A DNA stretch of 64,000 nucleotides. It comes from Dama dama (taxonomy: Eukaryota > Chordata > Mammalia > Artiodactyla > Cervidae). The stretch lies in assembly GCF_033118175.1 (NCBI RefSeq), contig NC_083712.1, positions 9,558,956 to 9,622,955 on the forward strand. Reading direction: 5' to 3'. The translations under genes and the position numbers were made by a program. Position 1 is the stretch's first letter; every line of letters begins with the position of its first letter. Shown here in pieces: positions 22,201 through 32,200 of the stretch. Below the pieces are notes generated by a model. It ran no database searches and was not told the origin of the DNA. It was given only the letters and a program-made list of their open reading frames with translations.

Positions 22201-23283
22201 GCACATTAATCTTTACATTCCCTTTTCCACCTCTCTACAAAAGTACTTAAGGCTTTCCTTCAGAACTTTATTGAACTGACTAAGGACAATGTGATTTACT
22301 TAAATAATCTGACCCAAACTTGTACCATTTGTCAGCGGACAAATCCTAGTTCTAACATTCGCCCTCCTCCTTTCCCCACCCACCAAATTCGTAGACATCT
22401 TCCTGCACAAGACCGGCAGGTAGATTTCACCCACATGCCACCCATAAAAAGGGTTAAATTTCTCCTAGTCTTCATAGATACATTTTCTGGATGGATCAAA
22501 GTTTTCCAGACTACTAACAAACGAGCCCCTACTGCGGCTCAGCTTATTCTTACTGAAATCCTCCCCAGGTTTGGAATGCCTTCCCCTCTCCAGTCTGACA
22601 ATGGGCCCAAGTTCACATCCCAAATCACCCAAAATATTGCATGAGCCCTTCAAGTTTCTTGGTGGTTTCACATTCCTTATCATCCCCGGTCTTCCAATAA
22701 GGTTGAGAGAGCCAACCAAGTCCTAAAAGAAACTCTGACCAAATTAATGGTCAAACTTCATCAAGACTGGACTAAACTCCTCCCTTTAGCCCTTTTAAAG
22801 GTCTGGGCCTTACCGAAAAAGCCCTTAAATATCAGTCCATTCGAGGCCATGTATGGAAGGCCCATAGTACCTTTAGGTCTTCCCCGCTTCCAGGATGGTC
22901 CCAGACTGCCACCCCACCTTCCTTTTCCTGTACTTGCCCAGATACGAGATGCCCTTTGGTAACATATGGATAACTTACTCCCTTGGCCACACCCCAATCT
23001 TCCATACCCATCCCTTCAAATGGGAGACAAAGTCTATATGTCAGTTCAGTTCCACGCAGATCTAACCCCAAAATGGCAAGGACCCTTCACGGTAATTCTG
23101 CTGACCCCTACCGCTACAAAATTAAAAGAAATCACCACTTGGGTATACATCACTTGGCTAAAAAAGGTTATGCAGTCCAATGATGAAAATGCTTGCCAGA
23201 CTAATACTTATCAAGTTTCTCACACAGGCTCTACAACTCTAAAGTTCTCACGGTTTCCACTGGCCCCAGCTGGCGACGGATGA
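22201..23283 (+). pseudogene. ERV integrase relic with intact DD35E spacing
   Basis: One frame runs from 22291 to 23283 with only two in-frame stops (TGA 22642-22644, TAA 22960-22962). The N-terminal zinc domain ends in a C-x2-C near 22322. The catalytic triad is complete: Asp 22423-22425, Asp 22597-22599 and Glu 22705-22707, with exactly 35 residues between the second Asp and Glu. A C-terminal DNA-binding part (about 23020-23160) follows. This is the best preserved region of the provirus. Confidence 0.88.
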
Positions 23284-23360
23284 GCCTATTGGTTTCACGC
23301 CTGCAATTATTCTTGGAACAACTTCTGGCAGATATCTGGGTCTCGAGTTCTTAAGGATCC

Positions 23361-24906
23361 ATGTTCGAACATGTTGAAGATTACATCTCTACCCTCTGGC
23401 TACAGGGAACCTGTTATAACTTTTACCCCTTTGAAATCCAATTCTTTTCCATAGTAATCTATGTTATACTCACTTCCCCAAATGTTTAACATCTTCTTAT
23501 CCTCCCTTCTTCCTCTGATCCACAAACTCCTTCAAAATCCTAACCTCAGCTATCTATTCTGGACCCTTAATTTAACCCATACCCTTCTCAATGCTTCTAA
23601 CCCAAAATTGGCTAAAGACTGCTGGATATGTCTATCCATAACTCCCCTGGGAGATTCAGCCCTCCCCACATCCATCCCTGACTGGACCACTGGTAACATG
23701 TCTCTACATCACTCATACCATGGGGAGCCTTTATTCGTCTCATATCTTATATATCTTCACACTACTGACCAAATCCGAAATTCAAACATACTCTTAGAAT
23801 CTTTACTCACCGAACTTCCCTCCTTCAATGAAAAACCTCCAGTAGGAGGCTCTATCGCCCAGAGAGTAACACTGTTACAACCAGCTCCTTTTTGCATATC
23901 CAGAAATTCCTGAAAGAGTTCATATGACCAACCTGTGGGCACAATCCCTAACTCCATGTGCAACCATACCGCCACCTTACTCTTTACCACTGGAAAGGCT
24001 ATATATAATGTTTCTGGTCCTACAGGACACGCTTTGACCTTTACAGGGTGGTTTCCCTCAGCATATTCCTCCACCTCTCCCATCGTTGGGGCCACCTTAG
24101 CGGGGTCTCTGAACGTCCTTGAATGAACGATCAAAACCCCCTTTGACTCCTCTTTGCCATCGACTTCAGCTGCTGTATTAATGACACCTGGCCTATTTTT
24201 CCTGTGTGGGACGTCTACATACCTCTGTCTACCTACTAATTGGACTGGGACCTGCACCCTGGTATACTCCAGTCCAGACATTTTAATAGCCCCAAAGGAT
24301 CAACCCTTACCTATTCCTCTCATCCACAAGTGAATAAAATGAGCCATTCATGTCATTCCCCTCTTAATAGGACTAAGAATAGCGGCTGGAATTGGAATAG
24401 GAACCACAGGCTTAACCACCTCCATCCAAGACTACCAGACACTATCTAAAGACTTGTCAGACAGCCTCCAGGAAATAGCTCAAGGCCTAATAACTAGCCA
24501 ATCAAGTTGATGCCTTGGCGGCCGAAATATTACAAAATAGAAGGGGATTAGATCTACTCACTGCAGAGAAGGGAGGTCTGTGCCTTTTTCTAGACAAATC
24601 CTTGTGTTTCTATGCCAACCAGTCGAGTACTGTCCCAGGAGCTGCAAAAACCTTACAGATCGAGCCTCATGAATCCGCCAGAGATAAAGCAACCCCTGGC
24701 AGTCATGGTTGACAGATTGGAACTGGATGCCTTGGGTTTTACCCCTTCTCGGACCATTCATTTTTATCATCCTCCTACTCACCTTTGGGCCTTGTTTGTT
24801 TAGTCTTTTCCAGGGATTCCTCCAAGACCGAATCCGAGCCATTTCCCAAGACCAAGTCAAAACTGTTCTTTTGTTTGAGACCCTGACAGCTAAAATAGAA
24901 AATTAA
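23361..24906 (+). pseudogene. ERV envelope relic (SU and TM parts)
   Basis: The surface part lies in one frame from 23461, with TGA stops at 23911, 24124, 24331 and 24340. A CWIC motif (CXXC type of gammaretroviral SU) is at 23620-23631. The transmembrane part has a hydrophobic fusion-peptide-like run near 24360-24430. After a frameshift near 24505, a heptad-rich ectodomain follows at about 24506-24700. The expected CX6CC disulphide motif at 24581-24607 has lost the first Cys of its CC pair (Leu). A second frameshift precedes the membrane span and short tail (24709-24906). No intact protein is encoded. Confidence 0.88.
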
Positions 24907-25039
24907 CACTACAGGCCTTAGACTTCCTTCCTCCCAGACCGCAAACTCCTGACCCTCATTTACCAGCACAAAGAAGCCCTGAACATTAACAACGCCCACC
25001 TCTCTTTCTCTTTTTATATATGTTCCTTAGGGTCTGGAA

Positions 25040-25498
25040 TGAAGGAAAGTTACATGGCTCAAAATAGCCTGGAATTAAAACTCCCCTTCAGGTCCTCCCC
25101 ACCATTCTATGCAAAACAGAGAACTCTCTCACCTGAAGGGGAAAATGGACATTAAAGTTGATTACCAACTCCCAGCTGGTCCCAGCCTCTGGCCGATCTC
25201 CAGAATTCCTTGCCCCAGCCGTTTAAGAGATAACTATTCCAAACAACCTTGGAGCAGAACAGGCCCCCTTAAGATAGTAGCTTTCCTCATATATGCCTAC
25301 ATAGACTTACTTTTTTCTTGGGTTAGTGCTGCTGCTGCAAAGTCACTTCAGTCGTGTCTGACTCTGTGTGACCCCATAGCAGCAGCTCACTAATCTGACT
25401 GCTGCCCCTTCTCGCCTCATTAAAGGTGATCTGTTCCTGTAAAGTGCTGGTTTTGTTCTTTTTCTGAACCTTGCCTTCTCTAACTCCCTTACCCTGCA
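25040..25498 (+). repeat. 3' LTR
   Basis: 459 bp, beginning TGAAGG and ending ACCCTGCA. It holds a candidate polyadenylation signal ATTAAA near 25419-25424 (ACTAAA in the 5' copy). It is longer than the 5' LTR because of a 51-bp SINE sliver at 25330-25380. No clear polypurine tract precedes it (the 5' neighbour is 'ccttagggtctggaa'). Confidence 0.95.
25330..25380 (-). repeat. 51-bp Bov-A2 SINE sliver inside the 3' LTR
   Basis: The 5' LTR reads GTTAGTGC-AGCAGCTCAC without interruption. The 3' LTR has 51 extra bases at this point, beginning 'tgctgctgcaaagtcacttc' and ending 'tgtgaccccatagc', which is the reverse complement of the Bov-A2 3' end. The SINE tail (CAGCAG) and the target share the same trinucleotide run. 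Confidence 0.9.
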
Positions 25499-25503
25499 AC
25501 CTG
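25499..25503. repeat. Right 5-bp target duplication of the provirus (ACCTG)
   Basis: Matches 16916-16920 exactly. Confidence 0.85.
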
Positions 25504-26831
25504 TGCCCTCAGGTGTTGAGGTGGCACTTGAGGGACTTGGGGTGCCACTGATCTCATGGCGTGGACAGACACGCGGGTGGCACGCGCACCTGGGACTGAG
25601 TGCCAAGCGTGTCTGTTGCCCCTCAAGAGAAATCGCCGCGTCCACCCGAGGAGCAACACCTGTGGGTGCTCAGAACTGCCCCCAGCGAGCCAGGGAAGTT
25701 CCTGTTGCCGTAATGCTCTGTTTTATTAACACGGTCACCTACATGCATGTATTTTAGGTAAAATGGTGAGATGTGGTTGGAATAGAAAAGGACCAAGACA
25801 CAGGAAATTGAAATTCATGTTTCTTTCCTGTGACCTCGAGTAACTCACTGTCTCTGTAAGTTTTGACATTATCCTCAGCTGTGTCGGGACATTGAGATTG
25901 AAATGGGAGGACAGAGATGCAGAGATATACATGACTGAGCCTAGAAGGAAGAGAGACTACAGGAATGTCATTTATTCTGTTCGTTGGCTGTTATGATTAT
26001 GATTATTACATGCCAGGAAACAGAAACCACCAACCTATGAGGTTTTTCACATTTATTTTATCCTTTAGGAAACTTAATGGCCTTTTTAAAAGTTCCCCTC
26101 TGGGAGTTTTATACTCGGTTTTCTGCTCTGTGCTAAGTTGTCCTGGGTTTCTGTCACCTGAAATTGTCTCCTGAAGCAGAAAAAGATGGAAGGAGCTGCT
26201 TGTCTCTGATGGGGAAGCCCTGAGCCCTGGAGATGAGAAACAGGCAGGTAGGTGGTGTCATGGGGGCGGGGCTCTTGGGTGATGATACTGAGCTGCTGGG
26301 AGTGACTCAGAGTGGGGTCCACACTCCCACCCCTGACCGGGGCAGAACCCCTTGCCTCCAGGTTTTACCTCTGGTGTGGATACCGAAAAACTGAAGATTC
26401 CGATCTGTCCCACCGTGTATATCACAGGTGGTAATGTATTTATATACTCTTCTTACATATAACCTCGTTCACACTTTCTGCCTCCTTATTTTTATTTTAA
26501 TTGCTTTTTTTTTTATCCTGAATGAAAAGCTTCTTCACATTACTGGTATGTATTGTCCCCAAAAGGGGACAGTGTGGTTGAGGTTTAAGGCAATGGGATC
26601 GTGTCGATGGTGGAACTAAAGATGAAAGTTGACCCTTAATGCTTTGCCTCACTTCCTTAATATTTTATCACAATTTCCTACCTTTTATCAATATTTTTTT
26701 GTGGTTTAACTTAAATCTACATTGAAAAATCTGAGATGGCTCAGAATTAAACCAGAGTGAAGGACATGTTTTACATCTGTAGTGATATTTTTTGGTTAGT
26801 GGTGATGGAGAAAAGGATGACTGAGAAGAGG
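25504..26831. other. No recognised feature
   Basis: 25504-25720 is moderately CpG-rich and may continue the GC-rich flank seen before the provirus. 26160-26350 is GC-rich too. No exon or repeat is assigned. Confidence 0.4.
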
Positions 26832-26975
26832 ATGAGATGGTTGGATGGCATCACTGACTCAATGGACATGAATCTGAGTAAACTCCAGGAGATAGTGAAG
26901 GGCAGGGAAGCTTGGCGTGCTGCAGTTCATGGGGTTGCAAAGAGTCGGACAGGACTGAGCCGCTGAACAACAGCA
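26832..26975 (+). mobile_element. BovB LINE 3' terminal fragment
   Basis: 'gaggatgagatggttggatg', 'catcactgactcaatggaca' and 'gcaaagagtcggacaggact' correspond to the last about 140 bp of BovB. Confidence 0.88.
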
Positions 26976-27712
26976 ACAATCTTTTTCTTACCCTTAACAC
27001 TAATTACTGTGTAAAAAAAGAAAAAGAAAAACCAGGGTGAAGTCCTCAATCGCTTTAGAACTTAAACTAAAGTCAGGTTGTCTTGCCAGGACTGGGACAG
27101 GATGTGGCAAGTGAAGCTGTTAAATCAGATACAGAATTTAGGGGTGCACCAATAAATTCTGTAATCAAGATAAATACTTAATGCAGTATTTTAAAAACTG
27201 AAAAATAATGCAAAATACGTGATGAACAAGATACTAAGATTTTAAGTCAAGAAAGGATCAGATAAATGGATTTAGACACATAAATCTACACCCACCAATT
27301 CATGCAATTTTGCTGTTAATTTCCAGGAATGCAACGAAGTACTTAGTACAGTGAGTTCTGCAGACTCTAGGGACATAAAAGAATTTTTATGTTTAATAAC
27401 TCTGAGAGTTGAGCATTTGTGACTTCAATTTATTGGCTGTGAACATTTTTGTAACATGAACAACTTACAGAGTGTGAACTATCAATTGTGTTGATGATTA
27501 AATTTCTCAAGAAAAAATATAGTAGTTAGGTTTTAGTAGTTCCTGGGAAATCTCATTATTGCTAAACAGCAAGTATCTTGTTTTCCCAGAAGGGTAACAG
27601 ACTCTCAGAGAGGAGATCACACAGTGTTTGCAAGATTGACATCTGTAGAGACCTGGGGATTGTAAGGAATAGCAGTCTTACCAGCATCTTTCCCAGATAT
27701 ACATGAGGGGTT
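26976..27712. other. No recognised feature
   Basis: AT-rich DNA. Nothing identified. Confidence 0.4.
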
Positions 27713-27802
27713 TGTGTGTGTGTGTGTGTGTGAGGTGGGGAGGGGGAGAGAGAGAGACAAGAAGGAGGAGGAAGAGGGGAAGAAGGAAGAAAAGAAAAAA
27801 GA
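27713..27802 (+). repeat. (TG)n microsatellite joined to a purine tract
   Basis: (TG)10 at 27713-27732 passes into G/A-rich sequence. 27759-27802 is 44 nt of uninterrupted purines on the plus strand. Confidence 0.9.
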
Positions 27803-29075
27803 TAAGTAGGTAAAAGGTAGACAGCAAAGAGGTGGAGATTTTAGCACAATTGAGTAGAACTAGAAAATCTCCTTTTCCTACTTCAGGAGCAAGTTTCCTA
27901 CCTTTCAGCTAACATTCACTGTGGGAGGAAATTTTTAAAAATATAGGAAATTAATTGGGTGTAGTAGAGGAGGGCAATTCCAATTGTCAAGCAAACAGGT
28001 GTACTTGACTTATAGAAACCTTGGAGGACTGTCTTTCCCAAACATGCAGTGCACAGTGTTACATCTGCCTATGAGCTCTGACTCGAGTGTCTGAGGTGAG
28101 GCATATGGACAAGACCTTAGATGCTTAATTTAGAAAATAATTCTTGGCATGCCAGTGCATAGTGGCAAACCACCTCATAAAATTGGAATTTTAATGCTGT
28201 TGTTATTTGAGAGAAGGATCAGCTGAGAGAAAGGAGGTCCAGTTTTGACTAAATAATATTCCTACTGAGAGGGGCCAAGTAATTCAGAAGTGCTGAACCA
28301 TTTTTAGTCCCATTAGTATTTAAATGATTTGATTAGAAATGATAAAATTCTTAATTGGACTTTCAGAATAATAATTGAGTAAAACTGCTTTGCATTATTA
28401 GAATGGACCAGGTTAAGAAATTAATGAGCACAATGTCTGAACATTGTGGGCTTCTGAGGTGAAGGCCAGGCTTTCCTGAGGAAGATGGAGGAGCCAGCTC
28501 ATATGGTCCTGCATATGAGTATATTCCCTGCCTCCACCAGAGATCCTTGAAGACAAGAGAGAAAGTACCAGTTAGTGTGGAATATTCAGAATGAAATTGC
28601 CTTTCAGAGCACCTACTATTAACAACCTGGTTTACCTTTCTCTTTGTATTGTAAAAAGACAATTGTAATAGAGGGGGTCATCCCTCTATTTTATTCAAGT
28701 AAAAACCACTTATGACGGTCATTTCAGAGTTATTCCATGTGAAATTGCATAGGCTCCCCTCACACTTAGCCAGGCTGGTCTCTTCCTCTGCTTCTCACCC
28801 ATCACATCAGTTTTAGTTGACACTTGAGAAGTTGCCTGTCACCCCCAGGAGAGTGTGGTCACTCTGAGGATGGGAGACATTTCCTCTTGATGTCTAATAC
28901 CTCAGAAACTTTACATGTACTCTAAAATAAATGAACAAGTGGATTAAGTAACTCATCATCTTGAAAGTATCTCTCTTTTGCCACTGCATTTTATACGAAG
29001 AAAATAAGCTGTGTTTTGAGGATTTATAATAGTGCTTTTTTTCCCTTCTAAATCTATATTAAAGCATGCATGTGG
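27803..29075. other. No recognised feature
   Basis: AT-rich DNA without identifiable exon or repeat family. Confidence 0.4.
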
Positions 29076-29304
29076 GCACAATTGGGGTTTCTCAGATGGT
29101 GCTAGTGATAAAGAACCTGCCTGCCAACGCAGGAGATCTGGATTCAATCCCTGGGTCAGGAAGATCCCCTGGAGAAGGGCATGGCAAGCCACTCCAGTAT
29201 TCTTACCTGGAGTATCCCATGGACAAAGGAGCCTGGTAGGCTACAATCCATAGTGTTGCAAAGAGTCGGAAATAACTGAAGCGACTTAGCATGCATGCAC
29301 AATT
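29076..29304 (+). repeat. Bov-tA SINE with short target duplication
   Basis: The tRNA-derived head ('gggtttctcagatggtgcta', 'ggattcaatccctgggtcag') is followed by the BovB-derived body ('gaaggg.catggcaagccac') and ends at about 29296. GCACAATT occurs at 29076-29083 and 29297-29304. Confidence 0.9.
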
Positions 29305-29564
29305 TGTCAGTGTAATTAACCAGGACCAGCTCCTGGAAGCCCTAGAATTCAGAGGTAGGATCCTGGGATGAGGTTGTGGAATGGAAAGAGAATAATAGTT
29401 CCAATAGTGTCAAATACCTAATAGATTTACTTCACACTTTTATGTATCGATAGATGTGGTACAGCCAGTGGAAATTTAGAAAATAGTATATGCTATAAAA
29501 TTTTAATGTGGTTTTCATTGCAGTAGATAAAAATGAAATTAGCAATAAGAAGGAGAAGGGAAAG

Positions 29565-29695
29565 ACAGAGGATGAGATGGTTGGATGGACATGAGTTTGA
29601 GTAAGCTCCGGGAGTTGGTGATGGACAGGGAAGCCTGGTGTACTGCAGTCCATGGGGTTCCACATGACTGAGTGACTGAACTGAACTGAATTGAA
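29565..29695 (+). mobile_element. BovB LINE 3' terminal fragment, internally deleted
   Basis: 'gaggatgagatggttggatg' runs directly into 'gacatgagtttgagtaagct', missing the roughly 15-bp 'catcactgactcaat' block present in other copies. It ends in the tandem 'ctgaactgaactgaa'-type tail. Confidence 0.85.
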
Positions 29696-29699
29696 GCAA

Positions 29700-30982
29700 T
29701 AAGAAATCATTTTGACTCTTTCAAAGACTATGAGAGTGTATTTCAAGATCTTAATGCATTATGTGAGGTTCTAGATGACAGTCAAAACTGAACGACACCC
29801 ACAGACCATGCAGATCACTCAGCAAGTCTTAGCTGAAGTTGGGGATTTCATTAGGTCTCTTTCCAGAGTGTCTTTCAGTAAGAGAAAGGTATTTATTTGC
29901 ATTTCATTCCTCATACTATACCTCTTAGTAATGAGTCAATATCTCCAGAAATAACTGAAGCTAGAAGCAGAAAAAAAGAACCTGATAATTTCAATCATGA
30001 GTAGACCATATGAGTTGTTTTCAATCTACATATAACTAGCTAATCTCTGGTATCGGCACATGTACCCACGTGTCCTGGATTTGTATCAGGTAGCTAAGGT
30101 AGGTTCTCCCTTGTGTACCTGCATTACAGAGTTACTGACACTGCCCTTCTGACATGGAGTCTCCTGTCGTCCTGAGGACAGCGTTGCTAGGCAACAGAAA
30201 CCTCCACTCCATCCTTTCCAGGAGTGAGCCACACTGGCACACCTCCATCCACATCTGGACACCAAGCAGGTGTCTGGAAGTGAGTCATTCTCTAGAGAAC
30301 ATTTGTCTCTCAGATTTAGGGGGAAGTCAGTTTAAATCAGAACATGTAGAATAAGCTCTAATAGCCTTGAAGGTATGAATATAGTTTTGTGAAACACAGA
30401 GCTTGACGGAACTGCATAGTCAGGCTGGAGAGAGTCAAACATCGACCAGGAGAAGATCTGATGTTAGCAGACAAGTCATTTCAGCTGGAGACGAGATGAT
30501 AGGTTTTGAAATGTGCTCCTTGTGGAAAAGCCTATGGAAGAGTTCCAGTAGCTCTCGGCCAGAGAGCAGGTTTAAGAGAATAGGAACACGCTTTTAATTA
30601 ACGTGGTGACTAAAAATACAGAATGTTTCTTTTGTGGGCTTTTTCAACTATGTATCCCTATTTAAGTTCTCCTTCTATCTTTCGATAATCCAGTATGATA
30701 ATTTTATGCTGCAAGGTTTTAGAAATCCTGGCACATCAGTGAAGAAAAGGTGTTGGCTAAAATATTTCATGTTACATGAAAGCAAAGGCAGAAAATTGGG
30801 ATAGATAAAAGCATTTAGGAATTTGATTATTAAAATCTGTATGTTAGGAGAAAAGCACTGGTGTTTCTGGCTTCTGTTTAACACAGATTAGAATCATTAA
30901 ATTAAGAAGGTTCATATGAAATTTAATTTTAACTTGCAGAAATGTCTAAGGTAAATAAAGTATAAATGAGCCTCCTTTTTAA
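29700..30982. other. No recognised feature
   Basis: Unassigned AT-rich sequence. Confidence 0.4.
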
Positions 30983-31146
30983 GGACTTCCCTGGTGCTCC
31001 AGTGGTTGAGGATCTGCCTTCGAAAGCAGTGGATGTGGGTTTGATCCCAGGTTGGGAACTAAGATTCTACATGCTAATGGGCAGCTCAGTCTGCAAACAG
31101 CAACTAAGACCTGAAGCAGTCAGAGAAATAAATACAGAAATAAAAT
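30983..31146 (+). repeat. CHR-type (cetartiodactyl tRNA-derived) SINE
   Basis: 'aaggacttccctggtgctcc', 'gtttgatcccaggttgggaa' and 'ctaagattctacatg' match the CHR SINE group, which is distinct from Bov-tA. It ends in an A-rich 'aaataaatacagaaataaaa'. The CYCS retrocopy inserted immediately beside this tail. Confidence 0.85.
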
Positions 31147-31150
31147 AGTT

Positions 31151-31880
31151 AAAAGTGAACTTTTTTTTTTTTTAGGGTTTGAGAAGGAATGCACCATCTC
31201 CCTAAAAAGTTTAATATTCCTTATTCAAGTTCAATCATCTCTTTAGAATGGGGAAAGTGATAGTACTTGTTGAACTGGAATTACTATCAAAATTAAAAAA
31301 GCTGACCATATTCATTTAGCCACAAACCAATCTTATTTAAATCAGGACTGTCCAACAGAATTATTCCATCAGCTGTTCATGATCTGAATTCTAGTGTATG
31401 AGATCAATTTAAATATGGTACACATAAAAAGTCATGAGACACTTCTGTTTCATAATAAATAAGGCAGTGGCCAACTATTACTCATTGGTAGCTTTTTTGA
31501 GATAAGCTATCAAGTCCTCCCTCTCTCCCTTCTTCTTAATGCCAGCAAAGATCATCTTTGTTCCAGGGATGTACTTCTTGGGATTCTCCAAGTACTCCAT
31601 CAGCGTCTCCTCTCCCCAGGTGATACCTTTGTTCTTGTTGGCATCTGTGTAAGAGAATCCAGCAGCCTGACCCATCTTTCGTCCAAACAGACCATGGAGG
31701 TTTGGCCCAGTCTTGTGCTTGCCTCCCTTTTCCACAGTATGGCACTGGGCACACTTCTGAACAAAAATCTTCTTGCCCTTCTCAACATCACCCATTTTTA
31801 AATCGTTCTTTCTCTGTGCACGACCGAGAAGTTCTCGCTCACAAGCCGAACGCCCCGCTTTCTCAAAAAAGTGAACTTTT
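31151..31880 (-). pseudogene. CYCS: Processed cytochrome c retrocopy with UTRs, poly(A) and target duplication
   Basis: A reverse-transcribed somatic cytochrome c mRNA is inserted on the minus strand. The 14-mer AAAAGTGAACTTTT occurs at 31151-31164 and 31867-31880. The poly(A) tail appears as a T run at 31161-31173, and ATTAAA (31215-31210, minus) lies about 36 nt upstream of it. The 5' UTR is 31796-31866 and the 3' UTR about 31174-31477. The preceding TTAAAA is a typical LINE-1 endonuclease site. There is no intron. Its 3' UTR resembles the mammalian CYCS 3' UTR. It is a retrocopy by structure; expression is unknown. Confidence 0.97.
31478..31795 (-). CDS. CYCS: Cytochrome c, somatic: intact ORF within the retrocopy
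   Basis: A 105-codon ORF encodes a full-length cytochrome c, the small heme protein that carries electrons between complexes III and IV in the mitochondrial intermembrane space and activates Apaf-1 in apoptosis. Residues (Met = 1): the heme-binding CAQCH is at 15-19, the axial Met is 81 in PGTKMIFAG, and the length equals that of mammalian CYCS. Compared with the bovine protein as I remember it, only two residues differ: T41M (ACG to ATG, a CpG transition) and P45A (codon GCT). The ATG at 31795 is the annotated-type start. Because it sits in a processed copy without a known promoter, it is probably an intact pseudogene, but a translated product cannot be excluded. Confidence 0.9.
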   Translation of the reverse strand: MGDVEKGKKIFVQKCAQCHTVEKGGKHKTGPNLHGLFGRKMGQAAGFSYTDANKNKGITWGEETLMEYLENPKKYIPGTKMIFAGIKKKGEREDLIAYLKKATNE

Positions 31881-31924
31881 ATATTCCCTGTTTTCAGAAT
31901 TGTTTCATTGTTTTGCTGAATTCA

Positions 31925-32200
31925 GTTGTGTTCCTCCCCCAAAATGTCTTGGAATCTTAATCCCTACTCCCTCAGAAAGTGATCTTACAGCACCTCTGTA
32001 GGATCTTTACAGAGATTATCAAGAGAAGAATGAGGTCTTTGGGTGGATCCTAAATCAGTATGACTGATGTCCTTATAAAAAGGGAGAATTTGAACCCAGA
32101 CATGCATACCAGGAAGATGGCGTGAGGACCAGAGGAGACACCACCTGTGGCCAGGAGTGATGCTGCTGGGATCCTGAGCCGGGGGCTGAGGGAGCAGGAG
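31925..32200 (+). mobile_element. MaLR/MLT1-like LTR relic
   Basis: 'gttcctcccccaaaatgtct', 'aatgaggtctttgggtggat' and 'tatgactgatgtccttataa' occur in the order of MLT1-type LTRs. The right end is unclear. Confidence 0.65.

Larger units (their letters stand above)
16921..25498 (+). mobile_element. Class I (ERV1, gammaretrovirus-like) endogenous provirus, coding-dead
   Basis: This is a full-length provirus of 8.6 kb with paired LTRs (16921-17349, 25040-25498), a 5-bp target duplication and the order PBS, leader, gag, pro, RT, RNase H, integrase, env. The class I assignment rests on the two CCHC zinc knuckles in Gag, gag and pro in one reading frame, a CXXC motif in the surface Env part, and a Phe-type primer site as in HERV-F-like elements. 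Stops and frameshifts occur in every gene. By eye the two LTRs differ at roughly 12% of aligned positions, which implies an old insertion (order of tens of millions of years under usual neutral rates; a rough inference). Two Bov-A2 SINE pieces inserted later. Confidence 0.95.
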
